A DNA stretch of 64,000 nt, taken from contig JADFFQ010000005.1 in NCBI GenBank assembly GCA_022568135.1, positions 23,222 to 87,221 on the forward strand, given 5' to 3'. Source of the stretch: Planctomycetota bacterium (GTDB taxonomy: Bacteria; Planctomycetota; Phycisphaerae; Phycisphaerales; SM1A02). Shown here piece after piece: positions 44,549 to 53,678 of the stretch. The translations under genes were made by a program, and so were the position numbers. The notes under the pieces were generated by a model. The model was not told where the DNA came from. It did no database searches and saw nothing but the letters and a program-made list of their open reading frames with translations. The stretch's first letter is position 1. Every line of letters starts with the position of its first letter.

Positions 44549-44737
44549 CGGTCCTGCCTCCCGGGGACTCGCCCGACGCTTCGTTGTTTGCGATGACCGC
44601 TCCAGCGAAGCCCACCAGCCGATCAAGTTTCGTTCATCGGATGCGCGTGCGCCACATCCGAGGCGGAATCTACGGCGACATGCCGAGTCCGTCAACCGCC
44701 CGTATGAAGTTTTGCGGGACACGTCGCCGCCGACAGG

Positions 44738-45643
44738 TTAGGCGCTCACTTCAACCTGTTGCCGTTCGTACCGTTGGCGGTTCGCCCGGTGGTCCATCAG
44801 GAAGTGAATTCGCGCAGATTCTTCTTCGCCGACCGTGGAGATCAACAGGTCGTGGGCCTCGGCGAGGTTTGTCCTGCGTGACAGGTGCACGAGGATGACC
44901 GCCTCAGCCTGCCAGACCTTGAGCAACTTCGCTAGGTCCTGAAGGTGCAAGTGTTTACCAACCCGGGCCCGCCGTTCGTGGTCCGGTTCGAAGAAAGTGC
45001 ATTCACAGATGACGATCTTCGCCGCGGTAAATTCATCCCGGAAGAGATATGGGCCGAGTTCCGTATCGCCGGTGTACGCAACCAGCGGGATTTCAAGTGA
45101 TCGGGTGATCTGGACGCCGCTCCCTTTGAGCTCCCGCAGCCGTTCCTGAGGGTAGTCTAGATACTCTGGCTTGAGCTTGCTGCGCCGCTCGATCAGGGCG
45201 TAGCCCATGGCCCCCAGCGCATGGCTGACCTCGATGGCCCGCAGGAAGATGTTGTTCTTGACCTCGACCTGCTGATCCGCCTCCAGGGGGATGAGCTCGT
45301 ACGGTGTTCGCTGGCCCTCCAGCGCCTCCCAGCTTTGCATCATCGTGTGTAGAGCATTGGCCAGCCGGGCGTGGCAGACGCACTTTCCCGTGCCCATTCG
45401 CTGGAATACTCGTTGACTGAAGTAGTATGGCAGCCCCCCGACGTGATCCATGTGACCATGGGTCAGGGCGACATACGGCGAACTCAGCGCGATGCGCGGA
45501 CACATCCCGATATCGAACGCGACGTCCAGCTCGGGGATCTGCACGACCGTCTGCTCGCCGGCAATGCTGATGCCCTGGACGCGATACGGCGGCACGAAAA
45601 GAAAGCCGACCTGGCCCGAACGAGCAGGGGCCTTGGGGAGCAT
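44738..45643 (-). CDS. RNase Z-like metallo-beta-lactamase-fold hydrolase
   Basis: 301 residues. The zinc site THGHMDHVGG (H62, H64, D66, H67) begins the family pattern, with AYTGDTELGPY (metal-bridging Asp) and the final HLSRRT histidine. A flexible-arm type insertion lies between ~85 and ~150. The overall pattern resembles RNase Z (tRNA 3' processing endonuclease), but the exosite arm is unusual, so the specificity is not certain. It lies just upstream of dnaA in the same orientation (189 nt apart), and 200 nt from the tRNA-Glu gene. Confidence 0.82.
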   Translation of the reverse strand: MLPKAPARSGQVGFLFVPPYRVQGISIAGEQTVVQIPELDVAFDIGMCPRIALSSPYVALTHGHMDHVGGLPYYFSQRVFQRMGTGKCVCHARLANALHTMMQSWEALEGQRTPYELIPLEADQQVEVKNNIFLRAIEVSHALGAMGYALIERRSKLKPEYLDYPQERLRELKGSGVQITRSLEIPLVAYTGDTELGPYLFRDEFTAAKIVICECTFFEPDHERRARVGKHLHLQDLAKLLKVWQAEAVILVHLSRRTNLAEAHDLLISTVGEEESARIHFLMDHRANRQRYERQQVEVSA

Positions 45644-45788
45644 GATGGAAACTCCATCAGCAGCGCTCTCGCGCTGCCGGAGAACCTGAGCTTTGCCGGG
45701 TCATGCTATAGAAAACTCGGCGAGAATCAACCGCCCAATAGGTATGCGTAAAGCATGCCCATCCACGCCTTGAGTGATTGGTATCCAC

Positions 45789-45816
45789 TTGACCTCACAA
45801 GGGGTTGCCGTAGTCT
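45789..45816 (+). promoter_or_regulatory. candidate promoter of tRNA-Glu
   Basis: TTGACC (45789-45794) and TAGTCT (45811-45816) are spaced 16 nt, one and two mismatches from the sigma-70 consensus. The -10 ends 27 nt before the mature tRNA 5' end, a normal distance for a tRNA leader. Confidence 0.45.
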
Positions 45817-45843
45817 AACCACGCGCTTTGCGAAGACCTCGTT

Positions 45844-45916
45844 GCCCCGTTCGTCTAGAGGCCCAGGACGCCAGGTTCTCATCCTGGTAACAGGGGTTCG
45901 AATCCCCTACGGGGTA
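45844..45916 (+). tRNA. tRNA-Glu (anticodon CTC)
   Basis: A 73-nt cloverleaf. The acceptor stem GCCCCGT pairs with ACGGGGT plus discriminator A; the anticodon stem CCAGG/CCTGG holds the loop TTCTCAT with anticodon CTC; the T arm AGGGG/CCCCT holds TTCGAAT. The D arm carries TCTAGAGGCCCAGGA. CCA is not encoded. An RNase Z-like gene lies on the opposite strand 200 nt away. Confidence 0.97.
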
Positions 45917-46050
45917 CTTACATTGATATTGATACGTGCATATGGGGCGTCGGTCGGCAGGCTCCGTGTCATGATTGTCCAAGTTAGCGGCAGCGTCTGG
46001 GTGGCGGTGCTATCCGCGGCCCGCGTGCACGAGTGACGCAGGTCTGGCTC

Positions 46051-47133
46051 CTAGCCGCCGATTGCAGACATTGTCCTTGCCGGCGGCTCGAAGTCCTGCG
46101 AACCGATGCCGTGGCCGGCCTGCTTCGTCCACATCGAGTCGGCGATGAACCCCGCAATATCGTCATCCGTTGCGCCGCCGCGCAGCAGTGGGCGAAGATC
46201 CCATTCCTTGTGGCTGAACAGGCACGGTCGCACCTTGCCGTCGGCCGTGATGCGCAGGCGACTGCATGCGCCGCAGAACGGCCGGGTAACCGAAGCGATG
46301 ATCCCGATACGTCCAGCGGCCCCATCGGCGAACGAAAAGTTCAGCGAGGTACTCGAAGGATCATCTCGATCAAGTGGCACCAGCTTGTGACGGCCGGTGA
46401 TGCTTTGGAGCATCTCGTCGGCAGAGACGACATCGGTGCGCCTCCAGGCGCGGCTCGAATCCAGCGGCATGAACTCGATCAGCCGTATCGTGATGGCGTG
46501 CTCGCGGGCGAAATCGGCGAAGTCAGCGATCTCGTCATCATTGACTCCGCGCATGATGACCGCGTTGACCTTGATCGGATCAAATCCGGCATCCCTGGCC
46601 AGGTGAATCGCATCAACCACAGTCTGGGCGGTGGTGTTTGTGCGGGTAATCTTTGCCACGCGCTGAGGTCGCAGGCTGTCGAGGCTGAGCGTGATGCGAT
46701 GCAGGCCATCGCGTCGCCACTGCTCAAGAGGCATGTGTTGCAGCAACGAACCGTTGGTCGTCATCGCGAGGTCACCGAACTCGAGCCGGCCGAGCTCGGC
46801 GATCAATTCATTGAGTTGTGGATAGAGCGTGGGCTCGCCGCCGGTGATGCGCAGCTTCTGGATCCCCAGGCTTGCACACACGCGGGCCACGGTGACGTAC
46901 TCGGACAGTGACAGGAGCTGTTGCTTGGGCATGTAGCGGAAGTCCGGGTCCATGCAGTACACGCAGCGATAGTTGCAACGGTCGGTGACGCTGAGGCGCA
47001 GGTCGCGGATGGTGCGCCCGTGGGAATCGATCAAGCGGCCGGGGCGTTTGGCGTTTGGCGGCGCCGCCACGGGCCTGGATGGCGCTTCGGCAAACTGGGA
47101 AGGCATTACGGGCAATGCGATGGACACAGCCAC
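46051..47133 (-). CDS. moaA: GTP 3',8-cyclase MoaA
   Basis: 360 residues. Radical-SAM cluster C53-x3-C57-x2-C60 (CNYRCVYC), GGEPTLYP, the second 4Fe-4S site C287-x2-C290-x13-C304 (CGACSRLRITADGKVRPC) and the essential C-terminal double glycine (SAIGG) are complete. It makes the first intermediate of molybdenum cofactor from GTP. GTG start at 47133 (GTG 47127 or ATG 47106 also possible). It is the last gene of a three-gene minus-strand set with a MoaD-like protein and a BNR-repeat protein; no moaC, moaE or moeA is in the window. Confidence 0.96.
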   Translation of the reverse strand: MAVSIALPVMPSQFAEAPSRPVAAPPNAKRPGRLIDSHGRTIRDLRLSVTDRCNYRCVYCMDPDFRYMPKQQLLSLSEYVTVARVCASLGIQKLRITGGEPTLYPQLNELIAELGRLEFGDLAMTTNGSLLQHMPLEQWRRDGLHRITLSLDSLRPQRVAKITRTNTTAQTVVDAIHLARDAGFDPIKVNAVIMRGVNDDEIADFADFAREHAITIRLIEFMPLDSSRAWRRTDVVSADEMLQSITGRHKLVPLDRDDPSSTSLNFSFADGAAGRIGIIASVTRPFCGACSRLRITADGKVRPCLFSHKEWDLRPLLRGGATDDDIAGFIADSMWTKQAGHGIGSQDFEPPARTMSAIGG

Positions 47134-47194
47134 TCCTCGTTCTTCGTGAATATCAAGTCGCCCTGGTCAACGAGCCGCATTCGTGGCCCCGCAG

Positions 47195-47473
47195 CTAGCC
47201 TCCGGAGACGGCCTGCAGGATCGTGATCGTATCTCCCTTGGCGAGCGGGGCCTCGATGGAGTCTAGCCAGCGGGTGTTGGTTTGGTTGTGGAAGCAGAGC
47301 ACGTGCTGACGGAGGTTGCCGGTCTCATCGAAAAGATGAACGCCCAGGGCGGGATGACGGTCCACCAATGCCCTCAGCGCGCCGCCGAGTGAATCCGCCT
47401 CGATTGGGATTGCTCGCGATTCATCGATGATCCGGCCGAGGATGCTCGGCAATTGGACGGTCACCTGGGGCAC
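47195..47473 (-). CDS. MoaD/ThiS-family ubiquitin-like sulfur carrier
   Basis: 92 residues from GTG 47473, supported by AGGAG upstream; the longer frame is antisense to another gene. A beta-grasp pattern (VTVQLPSILGRII, LGGALRALVDRHPAL, GDTITILQAVSGG) ends in the Gly-Gly tail that is thiocarboxylated or conjugated. It differs from standard MoaD in the longer central loop (FHNQTNTRWLDSIE). Its GTG begins 5 nt after the BNR protein's stop, so the two are co-translated. This points to a sulfur-carrier role that may be distinct from molybdopterin synthase. Confidence 0.85.
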   Translation of the reverse strand: MPQVTVQLPSILGRIIDESRAIPIEADSLGGALRALVDRHPALGVHLFDETGNLRQHVLCFHNQTNTRWLDSIEAPLAKGDTITILQAVSGG

Positions 47474-47477
47474 GGGG

Positions 47478-48536
47478 TCACTCCTGCACGTAAACCGAAA
47501 CCGAGAGGATGCGCGGCAGAATACACGAAACCTGGGTCCACGAATCCCCGGCGTCGTTGGAAACGTGCACCGTCCCGGCTGTCGTGCCGACGTACACCCC
47601 GCAAGGATCGAGGTGATCGACGGCCAACGCGTCGCGCAGTACACCCATATACGCGTTCTCTTGTGGCAAGCCGTTGCTCAACGGATCCCAGGCGTCGCCG
47701 CCGTTGGCGCTGTGGTAGACTCGAAACCGGCCGTCGATCGGAATGCGGTATTCGTCGCTCTCCAGCGGGATGATATAGAGGGTCTTGGACGTGCGGTCGA
47801 TGGCGATGGGGAAACCGAACGAGGAGTCGAGCCCGTTCTCGATCCTCTGCCAGGTCTCGCCTCCGTCGCGGGTGCGGAACATGCCGGTGTGCTCCTGGCG
47901 ATAGATGGTGTCCGCGTCGTCGGGGTCGGCGACTAGGCCGTGTACGCAGCGACCGATCTCCTTGTGCTTCTTGTCCTCGATGAGCATCGGAATGCCTTGA
48001 TTCTTGATCTCCCAGGTGAGGCCTCCATCGTCGGAGCGGAACACGCCAACTGCGGAAATGCCGCACCAGATGCGCTTTGGGTTCTTGGCGTCGGTAAGGA
48101 CTGCGTGGGCACAGAGCCCGCCGGCACCTGGATACCACGAGCCGCGGGTCGGATGCTCGTTGAGCCCGTTGATGGGTGACCAGCTCTCGCCGCCGTCTTC
48201 GCTGGCAAAGAGCCCCGCTTCGTCCACGCCGGCGTAGAACCGGTTCGTCTGGAGATTCAAGGTCCAGATCTGGTTGAGCTTGCGCTCGGTGTCCTTGGCC
48301 CACGCAGGGCCGTTCTCAATCTGCCGCCAGTTATCCAGATCCTCGCTGACGTGCAATGCCTGGCCGTAAACATCGCTCGCGGTGGCGACGAAGTAGCGGC
48401 CGGAGTCGTCGCGGGCAACGGTGGTCACCTTCCAGCCCTTGAACAGGGGTCCTTGAATCTTCCAGTGTGCGCGGGCGGTGTCTGAACGCAGAAGAAAGGC
48501 GCCCTTGTCCGTGCCGACGATGACCAACACCCCCAT
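47478..48536 (-). CDS. BNR/Asp-box repeat propeller protein (sialidase-like fold)
   Basis: 352 residues with four or more Asp-box type motifs: SEDLDNW, SEDGGESWSP, SDDGGLTWE, TRDGGETWQR, SANGGDAWDP and SNDAGDSWTQ. These define a beta-propeller as in sialidase or YCF48-like proteins. There is no signal peptide (MGVLVIVGTDKGAF), so it is expected in the cytoplasm and is unlikely to be a true secreted sialidase. It is transcribed with a MoaD-like carrier and moaA, which argues for a role in sulfur or cofactor chemistry that I cannot define. Confidence 0.85.
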   Translation of the reverse strand: MGVLVIVGTDKGAFLLRSDTARAHWKIQGPLFKGWKVTTVARDDSGRYFVATASDVYGQALHVSEDLDNWRQIENGPAWAKDTERKLNQIWTLNLQTNRFYAGVDEAGLFASEDGGESWSPINGLNEHPTRGSWYPGAGGLCAHAVLTDAKNPKRIWCGISAVGVFRSDDGGLTWEIKNQGIPMLIEDKKHKEIGRCVHGLVADPDDADTIYRQEHTGMFRTRDGGETWQRIENGLDSSFGFPIAIDRTSKTLYIIPLESDEYRIPIDGRFRVYHSANGGDAWDPLSNGLPQENAYMGVLRDALAVDHLDPCGVYVGTTAGTVHVSNDAGDSWTQVSCILPRILSVSVYVQE

Positions 48537-48625
48537 CGCGTGTGCTCCTATTCCAGCCGGTGATCCGTGCCGGTGCGGTGTCCCTAGCTGGGGCTTCTAT
48601 TGTTCGCACCAACCGCGGAAATGTC

Positions 48626-48817
48626 TCATTGTTTTTTCGCCGGTTGCAGGTGTCGAGACAAGTAGGCAAGCTCATCCTCGAAATCTGTTCGTGTGGCACA
48701 GGTCAAGGCCACCTCCTGACGGATCATTGCCGCCAGCTTACGCCGGGTGTCCGGGGGAGATGTATGGCGGCGGCGGCGTTCACCGAAAATCTCTTGACCG
48801 AGCTGTGAGCTGGGCAA
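48626..48817 (-). CDS. small hypothetical protein overlapping the dnaE2 end
   Basis: 63 residues from a TTG that lies inside the last codons of dnaE2 (38-nt overlap); ATG 48727 gives a 33-residue alternative. The acidic, helical C-terminal half (TRTDFEDELAYLSRHLQPAKK) looks protein-like, but no family is recognised and no good Shine-Dalgarno is seen. The surrounding 243 nt between dnaE2 and the BNR gene hold nothing else. Confidence 0.3.
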   Translation of the reverse strand: MPSSQLGQEIFGERRRRHTSPPDTRRKLAAMIRQEVALTCATRTDFEDELAYLSRHLQPAKKQ

Positions 48818-51800
48818 GATGGCCGTCGAGCGATTCGAGCTGGGCCGTCAGAACATGCACCACGGCCCCCTGCCGCTCGATGGTTCCGCGGGCCAGAATC
48901 ACGACGCCGTGACGGGCGGCGGTGTGATAGCGTTCATAAACCTTCGGCCGCACGATGAGGTTCGCGATACCCGTTTCGTCTTCGAGGGTGATGAACACCA
49001 GGCCGGCTGCGGTCGCCGGGCGCTGGCGGACCAGGGTAAGGCCCGCGACGGCGATGCGCGTGCCGTGCGGCCAGCGCTCCTGGCGTTGCAGTTCGCTCGC
49101 CGGGGTCACGCCTCTGCGGTTGAGCAGCTCGCGCAGGAATGCAACCGGATGGGCCTTGAGCGACAGGCCAAGCGCTGCGTAGTCATGCAAGACCTGCTTT
49201 GCGGGGAGGATGGCCGGCAAGGCGGATTGCCGACAAACCGGCTGCGGCTGAAGATCCTCGAACATGGGCAGATGGTCATCGTTCAGTGCCCGGACGTGCC
49301 ACAGCGCCGCCTGGCGATCGAGCCCCATTGAGCCGAACGCATCCGCTGAGGCCAGTTTCCGCAAGCCGGCCTTTGATACGCCGGCGGCGCGCCACAGCGC
49401 TTCAATGGAATCGAACCGGCCGTGACGCTGCACGGCTTGGGTGATCTTGATCGCCTCCTGCTGTTGCAAGCCGTTGACGAGGCGCATGCCAAGGCGAAGA
49501 GCAGGATGGCAAGACGCCGTGATTTCCGTTGAATCCGCGGGTTGCCGCCCGCGGCTATTGGCCCATTTCACTTCGTGCCTCTCTTGGAGCGTGCAATCCC
49601 ACTGGCTGCATTGGAGATCCACCGGGCGCACTTCAACGCCATGTTCCGCAGCGTCACGGACGATCTGGGCGGGGGCGTAGAACCCCATCGGCTGGCTGTT
49701 GATCAGGGCGGCGGCGAAGGCGGCGGGATAGTGCTTCTTCAGCCACGCCGAGACGTACACGATGAGGGCGAAGCTGGCCGCGTGCGATTCCGGAAAACCG
49801 TACTCGCTGAATCCCTTGAGCTGGTTGAAACACCGATCGGCGAACGCGCGTTCGTAGCCGCGGTGGACCATGCCGCGGGTGAACTTGGCTTCGAAGCGTT
49901 GGATCTGGTTGCCGCGGCGCTTCCAGGCGGCCATGGCCCGGCGGAGTTGATCGGCCTCATCGGGGGTGAAGCCGGCCGCCACCACCGCCAGCGCCATCGC
50001 CTGCTCCTGAAACAGCGGCACGCCGAGCGTTTTGCCGAGGACTCGCCTCACTTGGTCGGTGGGGTACGTCACCGACTCTTGGCCGCTTCGCCGACGCAGA
50101 TAGGGATGCACCATGTCCCCCTGGATCGGACCTGGGCGGACGATGGCGACTTCGATGACCAGATCGTAGAAGCAGCGCGGCCGCAGCCGCTGCAGCATGG
50201 TCATCTGTGCCCGCGACTCGATCTGAAACACGCCGATGGTGTCCGCCTCGCAGATCATGTCGTAGACGGATGGGTCCTCGGCCGGCACCGTGGCCAGAGA
50301 CATTGATCGGCCGTGATGGCGCTTGACAAGATCGAATGCCTTGCGAACGCAGGTCAGCATTCCCAGCCCCAGCACGTCCACCTTCAACATCCCCATGGCG
50401 TCGATGTCGTCCTTGTCCCATTCGATCACGGTACGATCGGGCATGGCTGCGTTCTCGATGGGCACCATCTCGCACAATGGCCCGCGGGTGATGACGAAGC
50501 CGCCGACGTGCTGTGACAGATGGCGCGGGAAACCCAGTATCGCGTTGGACATCGCCATCACCTGTCGAATCGTTGGATCGTTTGGGTTCAGCCCGATCTG
50601 GCGCAGCCGATCGAGCTTGCCGGTGCGATCCGACCACCAGTCGATGTTCTTGGCCATCCGGTCGACGCAATCCAGCGCCAGCCCAAACGCCTTGCCCACG
50701 TCGCGCACCGCACTACGGCCGCGATAGGTGATGACCTCAGCGGTCAGGGCCGCCCGATCCCGGCCATACTTGCGATAGATGTATTGAATCACCTCCTCGC
50801 GACGTTCGTGCTCGAAGTCGATGTCGATGTCGGGGGGCTCGTTTCGCTGGCGGCTGATGAATCGCTCAAAGAGCAGGTCGATTCGCTCGGGATTGACGGC
50901 TGTGATTCGGAGGCAGTAGCACACCACTGAGTTGGCGGCTGCCCCGCGCCCCTGGCAGAGAATGCCGCGCGATCGGGCAAACATCACCAGGTCGTACACG
51001 GTCAGAAAGTACGGTGCGTAGTTCAGTTCTTCGATGAGCTTGAACTCGTGCTCGATCTGCGTACGCACCCTTTCAGGGACGCCGTTTGGGTAGCGGTGTC
51101 GCGCGCCGCAGCGAGTCAACTCGATGAGATGCTGCATTGGCGTGAGGCCGGGCGGACAGACCTCGTCCGGATACTGGTAGCGCAGCGCATCGAGATTGAA
51201 CGCGGTCGCGCGCTGCGCGATATCAACCGTTCGCGCGAGTGCCTGCGGATGTTGGGTGAACAGCCGGGCCATCTCTTGGGGCGGTTTCAGGCAGCGCTCA
51301 GCATGTGCAAAGAGACGAAACCCCGCGTTTTGGAGCGTGCATCCGTGCCGAACGCACGTCAGGACATCCTGCAATGGGCGCCTCTGCGGAAGGTGATAGT
51401 GGACGTCGTTCGTGGCCACCAGCGGCACACCGAGGTGCGCGGACAACGCCGCAAGCTGCGACAAACGCTCGCGATCATCCGGGCCATAGAGACACGAAGC
51501 GGCGATGGACAGGCGATCATCGTCGAAGTGCCGTTTGAGCCCCTGCACGGCTTCGATGAACGTCTGATCGAGCGCCCCCGGAACGAGTGCCGCGGGAATG
51601 CCCGGAGGGATCACAACCGCCAGCAGTCCTCTGTTGTGCTCGATCAGATCGTGCAGCACCAGATGGCACGCACCCTTCGGCCCGCGGCGTTTGCCGATGG
51701 TGAGGAGCCGGCATAAGCGGCCATAAGATTCGACGCTGGTGGGATAGACAAGAATGGAAAGTTCTTCCTGGTGATCGTGGTGATTGAGTTGCACCGCCAG

Positions 51801-52094
51801 GCGGCACCCGACAACGAGCGGTATTCCAACCTGTTTGGCGGCGACATGGGCGCGGACGATCCCCGCGACACTGTTACGGTCGGCAATCGCGATCGCATGG
51901 TGCCCCAGCGCCGCTGCCTGTTGGACCAGTTCTTCCGGATGGCTGGCCCCGGTCAGAAACGTGAAGTTGCTGGTGACGTGCAATTCAGCATAACGGTGGC
52001 GAGAGCCGCCGGAGCAACGGCACGAGCGTGCCATGACGCCGGCGTTGGTTTCCCACGGGTGGGGTCGTATCTTTGGATCAGGTGACTCGGGCAT
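48780..52094 (-). CDS. dnaE2: error-prone DNA polymerase III alpha subunit DnaE2 (ImuC)
   Basis: 1104 residues. N-terminal PHP domain (YAELHVTSNFTFLTGAS, AIADRNSVAG), polymerase catalytic acids in PPDIDIDFEHERREEV, LKVDVLGLGMLTCVRKAF, and the helix-hairpin-helix/OB region at the end (TRIAVAGLTLVRQRP). The arrangement and lack of a beta-clamp-binding C-terminal tau tail match DnaE2. It carries out mutagenic translesion synthesis with ImuA and ImuB. Its ATG is only 3 nt from the imuB stop. Confidence 0.95.
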   Translation of the reverse strand: MPESPDPKIRPHPWETNAGVMARSCRCSGGSRHRYAELHVTSNFTFLTGASHPEELVQQAAALGHHAIAIADRNSVAGIVRAHVAAKQVGIPLVVGCRLAVQLNHHDHQEELSILVYPTSVESYGRLCRLLTIGKRRGPKGACHLVLHDLIEHNRGLLAVVIPPGIPAALVPGALDQTFIEAVQGLKRHFDDDRLSIAASCLYGPDDRERLSQLAALSAHLGVPLVATNDVHYHLPQRRPLQDVLTCVRHGCTLQNAGFRLFAHAERCLKPPQEMARLFTQHPQALARTVDIAQRATAFNLDALRYQYPDEVCPPGLTPMQHLIELTRCGARHRYPNGVPERVRTQIEHEFKLIEELNYAPYFLTVYDLVMFARSRGILCQGRGAAANSVVCYCLRITAVNPERIDLLFERFISRQRNEPPDIDIDFEHERREEVIQYIYRKYGRDRAALTAEVITYRGRSAVRDVGKAFGLALDCVDRMAKNIDWWSDRTGKLDRLRQIGLNPNDPTIRQVMAMSNAILGFPRHLSQHVGGFVITRGPLCEMVPIENAAMPDRTVIEWDKDDIDAMGMLKVDVLGLGMLTCVRKAFDLVKRHHGRSMSLATVPAEDPSVYDMICEADTIGVFQIESRAQMTMLQRLRPRCFYDLVIEVAIVRPGPIQGDMVHPYLRRRSGQESVTYPTDQVRRVLGKTLGVPLFQEQAMALAVVAAGFTPDEADQLRRAMAAWKRRGNQIQRFEAKFTRGMVHRGYERAFADRCFNQLKGFSEYGFPESHAASFALIVYVSAWLKKHYPAAFAAALINSQPMGFYAPAQIVRDAAEHGVEVRPVDLQCSQWDCTLQERHEVKWANSRGRQPADSTEITASCHPALRLGMRLVNGLQQQEAIKITQAVQRHGRFDSIEALWRAAGVSKAGLRKLASADAFGSMGLDRQAALWHVRALNDDHLPMFEDLQPQPVCRQSALPAILPAKQVLHDYAALGLSLKAHPVAFLRELLNRRGVTPASELQRQERWPHGTRIAVAGLTLVRQRPATAAGLVFITLEDETGIANLIVRPKVYERYHTAARHGVVILARGTIERQGAVVHVLTAQLESLDGHLAQLTARSRDFR

Positions 52095-52097
52095 TGA

Positions 52098-53678
52098 TCA
52101 CGCCCACTCGCCGTGCGCAAACCACCGGCCGGCCTCTCGCTCGCGATATACCCACAGCCAGCGGCTGGCGCCGTCCTGAACCTTGAAGTAGTCGCGCTGG
52201 GAGTGGCACGTCGGAGAAACGTCCGGGCTCCACCAGACGTTACCGATTCGTTCGGGGCCGATCGCGGTCACAATCCGATGCTCCTCACCGCGCCAGCGCA
52301 GCCATGAGGGCGGGCCCTGGGGGGTGATGGCCATGACCTCGATCGGCTCGGGGCGCTCCAGCAGGATCGACGGGCGATCCGAGGCGGTGATTTGCTTTGC
52401 GTCGCCTTGGGGGCGTTGCGTTTGCATGACCGAGTGTTGACGGAACGATCGTTCGGGCAGATGCGATTCGACCGGATGAACGCACACTGTCCGGTGGGGT
52501 CCGAGCCGCTGCGCCAGCGTGTCGATGAGTTCGCCAAACGCGCGGTCGGCGGGTGCATCATCGGGCTCGCTTGATCGCCATTGCCCGTCGGCCTGTTCGA
52601 TCTGCTCGTGGCGGAGGCGCCCGACAACCGTTGCCGTCAGCGCGATCCGCTCGATCCCGAACCCCATCTGGATCGTTTCAACTTTGGGTTTCAACAGCGA
52701 CCAGAGGTGCTTCACGTCACGGCTTGGTCGGCTGAGCGTGATCAACACCCGCAGCGCTGCGACATCGAGACGGTCGAACACTATGTCGAGCCGCCGCACG
52801 CCGCTTTCCAGGCGCTGCAACTTGCCGGCGAGGTCCTCAGTCAGTTCGCGTACGGTACGCATCACCGCTTCAAGCTGCGTGACAGGACCGTCAAACACGC
52901 GCTGGACCGAGGGCGGTTCGACCGGGTGCTGTGGCTGGATCACTTCGATCGTCTCGCCTGTCGCCTGGTCCATCCGCAGTAACAGGTGGCTGCCGAATCG
53001 AGCCACGAGCTCCCGTCGCGGCAGCGCAAACAGATGGCCGATGCGCTCGATGCCGACTTCGAGCAACGCTGCAGCGGTGTCTTCGTCGATGCGCAAGGCC
53101 TCGATGGGAAGGGGCGTGAGCGCTTGGTGCTCCTGGCCGTGGGCGATCACGGATCGCTCTTGGTCACTGAATCTGGCGACCGCCCAGGCGCAGCCGAACG
53201 TGCTTGCGCAGGCCACGCGAGCGCGGAAGCCCAGCCGGCCGATGCGGTCGGCGAAGGTGTTGACCAGGCGCTGCTCGTTTCCGTAGAGGGGCCGGCATCC
53301 GCTGACATCCATCAGCAACCCGTCCGGCGGATCGGGCGCGACCAGCGGAGCACATCGGAGGGCCCATCTCGCCAGCGCCTTGAGGGCAGCCTCATCGCCC
53401 AGCGGGTCATACGGATGCACGCGCAGCGGCGTGCCCACAAGCACAGCGCGGGCGTGTGTCAGCGTCATCCCCTCCCGCACACCTGCCGCAGCAGAACGCT
53501 CGCAGCACCGGGCAACGATCTGCCGAGCGGCGGCGATCTTCACCAGCACCATCGCCGACGCGGCATGGTCCTCATCCCGTTCTCCGCACGGCGCCGTGGC
53601 TGACCTGCCAAGGCGATGCTGTCGCCGGATCCGGCTGATCGACCACCTGGGCAGATGGACGGACACGACCCTTTGCAC
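52098..53678 (-). CDS. imuB: ImuB-like Y-family polymerase-fold protein
   Basis: 526 residues from GTG 53678 (MQRVVSVHLPRWSI, a typical ImuB start). Fold blocks are EGMTLTHARAVL, LLMDVSGCRPLYGNE, CASTFGCAWAVARFS and GIERIGHLFALPRRELVARFG. The catalytic acid pattern of Y polymerases is not conserved, as expected for ImuB, which serves as a platform linking ImuA, DnaE2 and the clamp. Its first 36 codons lie inside the end of imuA. Confidence 0.9.
   Translation of the reverse strand: MQRVVSVHLPRWSISRIRRQHRLGRSATAPCGERDEDHAASAMVLVKIAAARQIVARCCERSAAAGVREGMTLTHARAVLVGTPLRVHPYDPLGDEAALKALARWALRCAPLVAPDPPDGLLMDVSGCRPLYGNEQRLVNTFADRIGRLGFRARVACASTFGCAWAVARFSDQERSVIAHGQEHQALTPLPIEALRIDEDTAAALLEVGIERIGHLFALPRRELVARFGSHLLLRMDQATGETIEVIQPQHPVEPPSVQRVFDGPVTQLEAVMRTVRELTEDLAGKLQRLESGVRRLDIVFDRLDVAALRVLITLSRPSRDVKHLWSLLKPKVETIQMGFGIERIALTATVVGRLRHEQIEQADGQWRSSEPDDAPADRAFGELIDTLAQRLGPHRTVCVHPVESHLPERSFRQHSVMQTQRPQGDAKQITASDRPSILLERPEPIEVMAITPQGPPSWLRWRGEEHRIVTAIGPERIGNVWWSPDVSPTCHSQRDYFKVQDGASRWLWVYREREAGRWFAHGEWA

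Noticed and set aside
44549..44737. Replication origin upstream of dnaA
   Set aside because: No DnaA boxes of TTATNCACA type and no AT-rich unwinding element seen.
47461..48303. 280-codon minus-strand frame overlapping the BNR gene
   Set aside because: Second-frame shadow of the BNR gene; Arg-rich without motifs.
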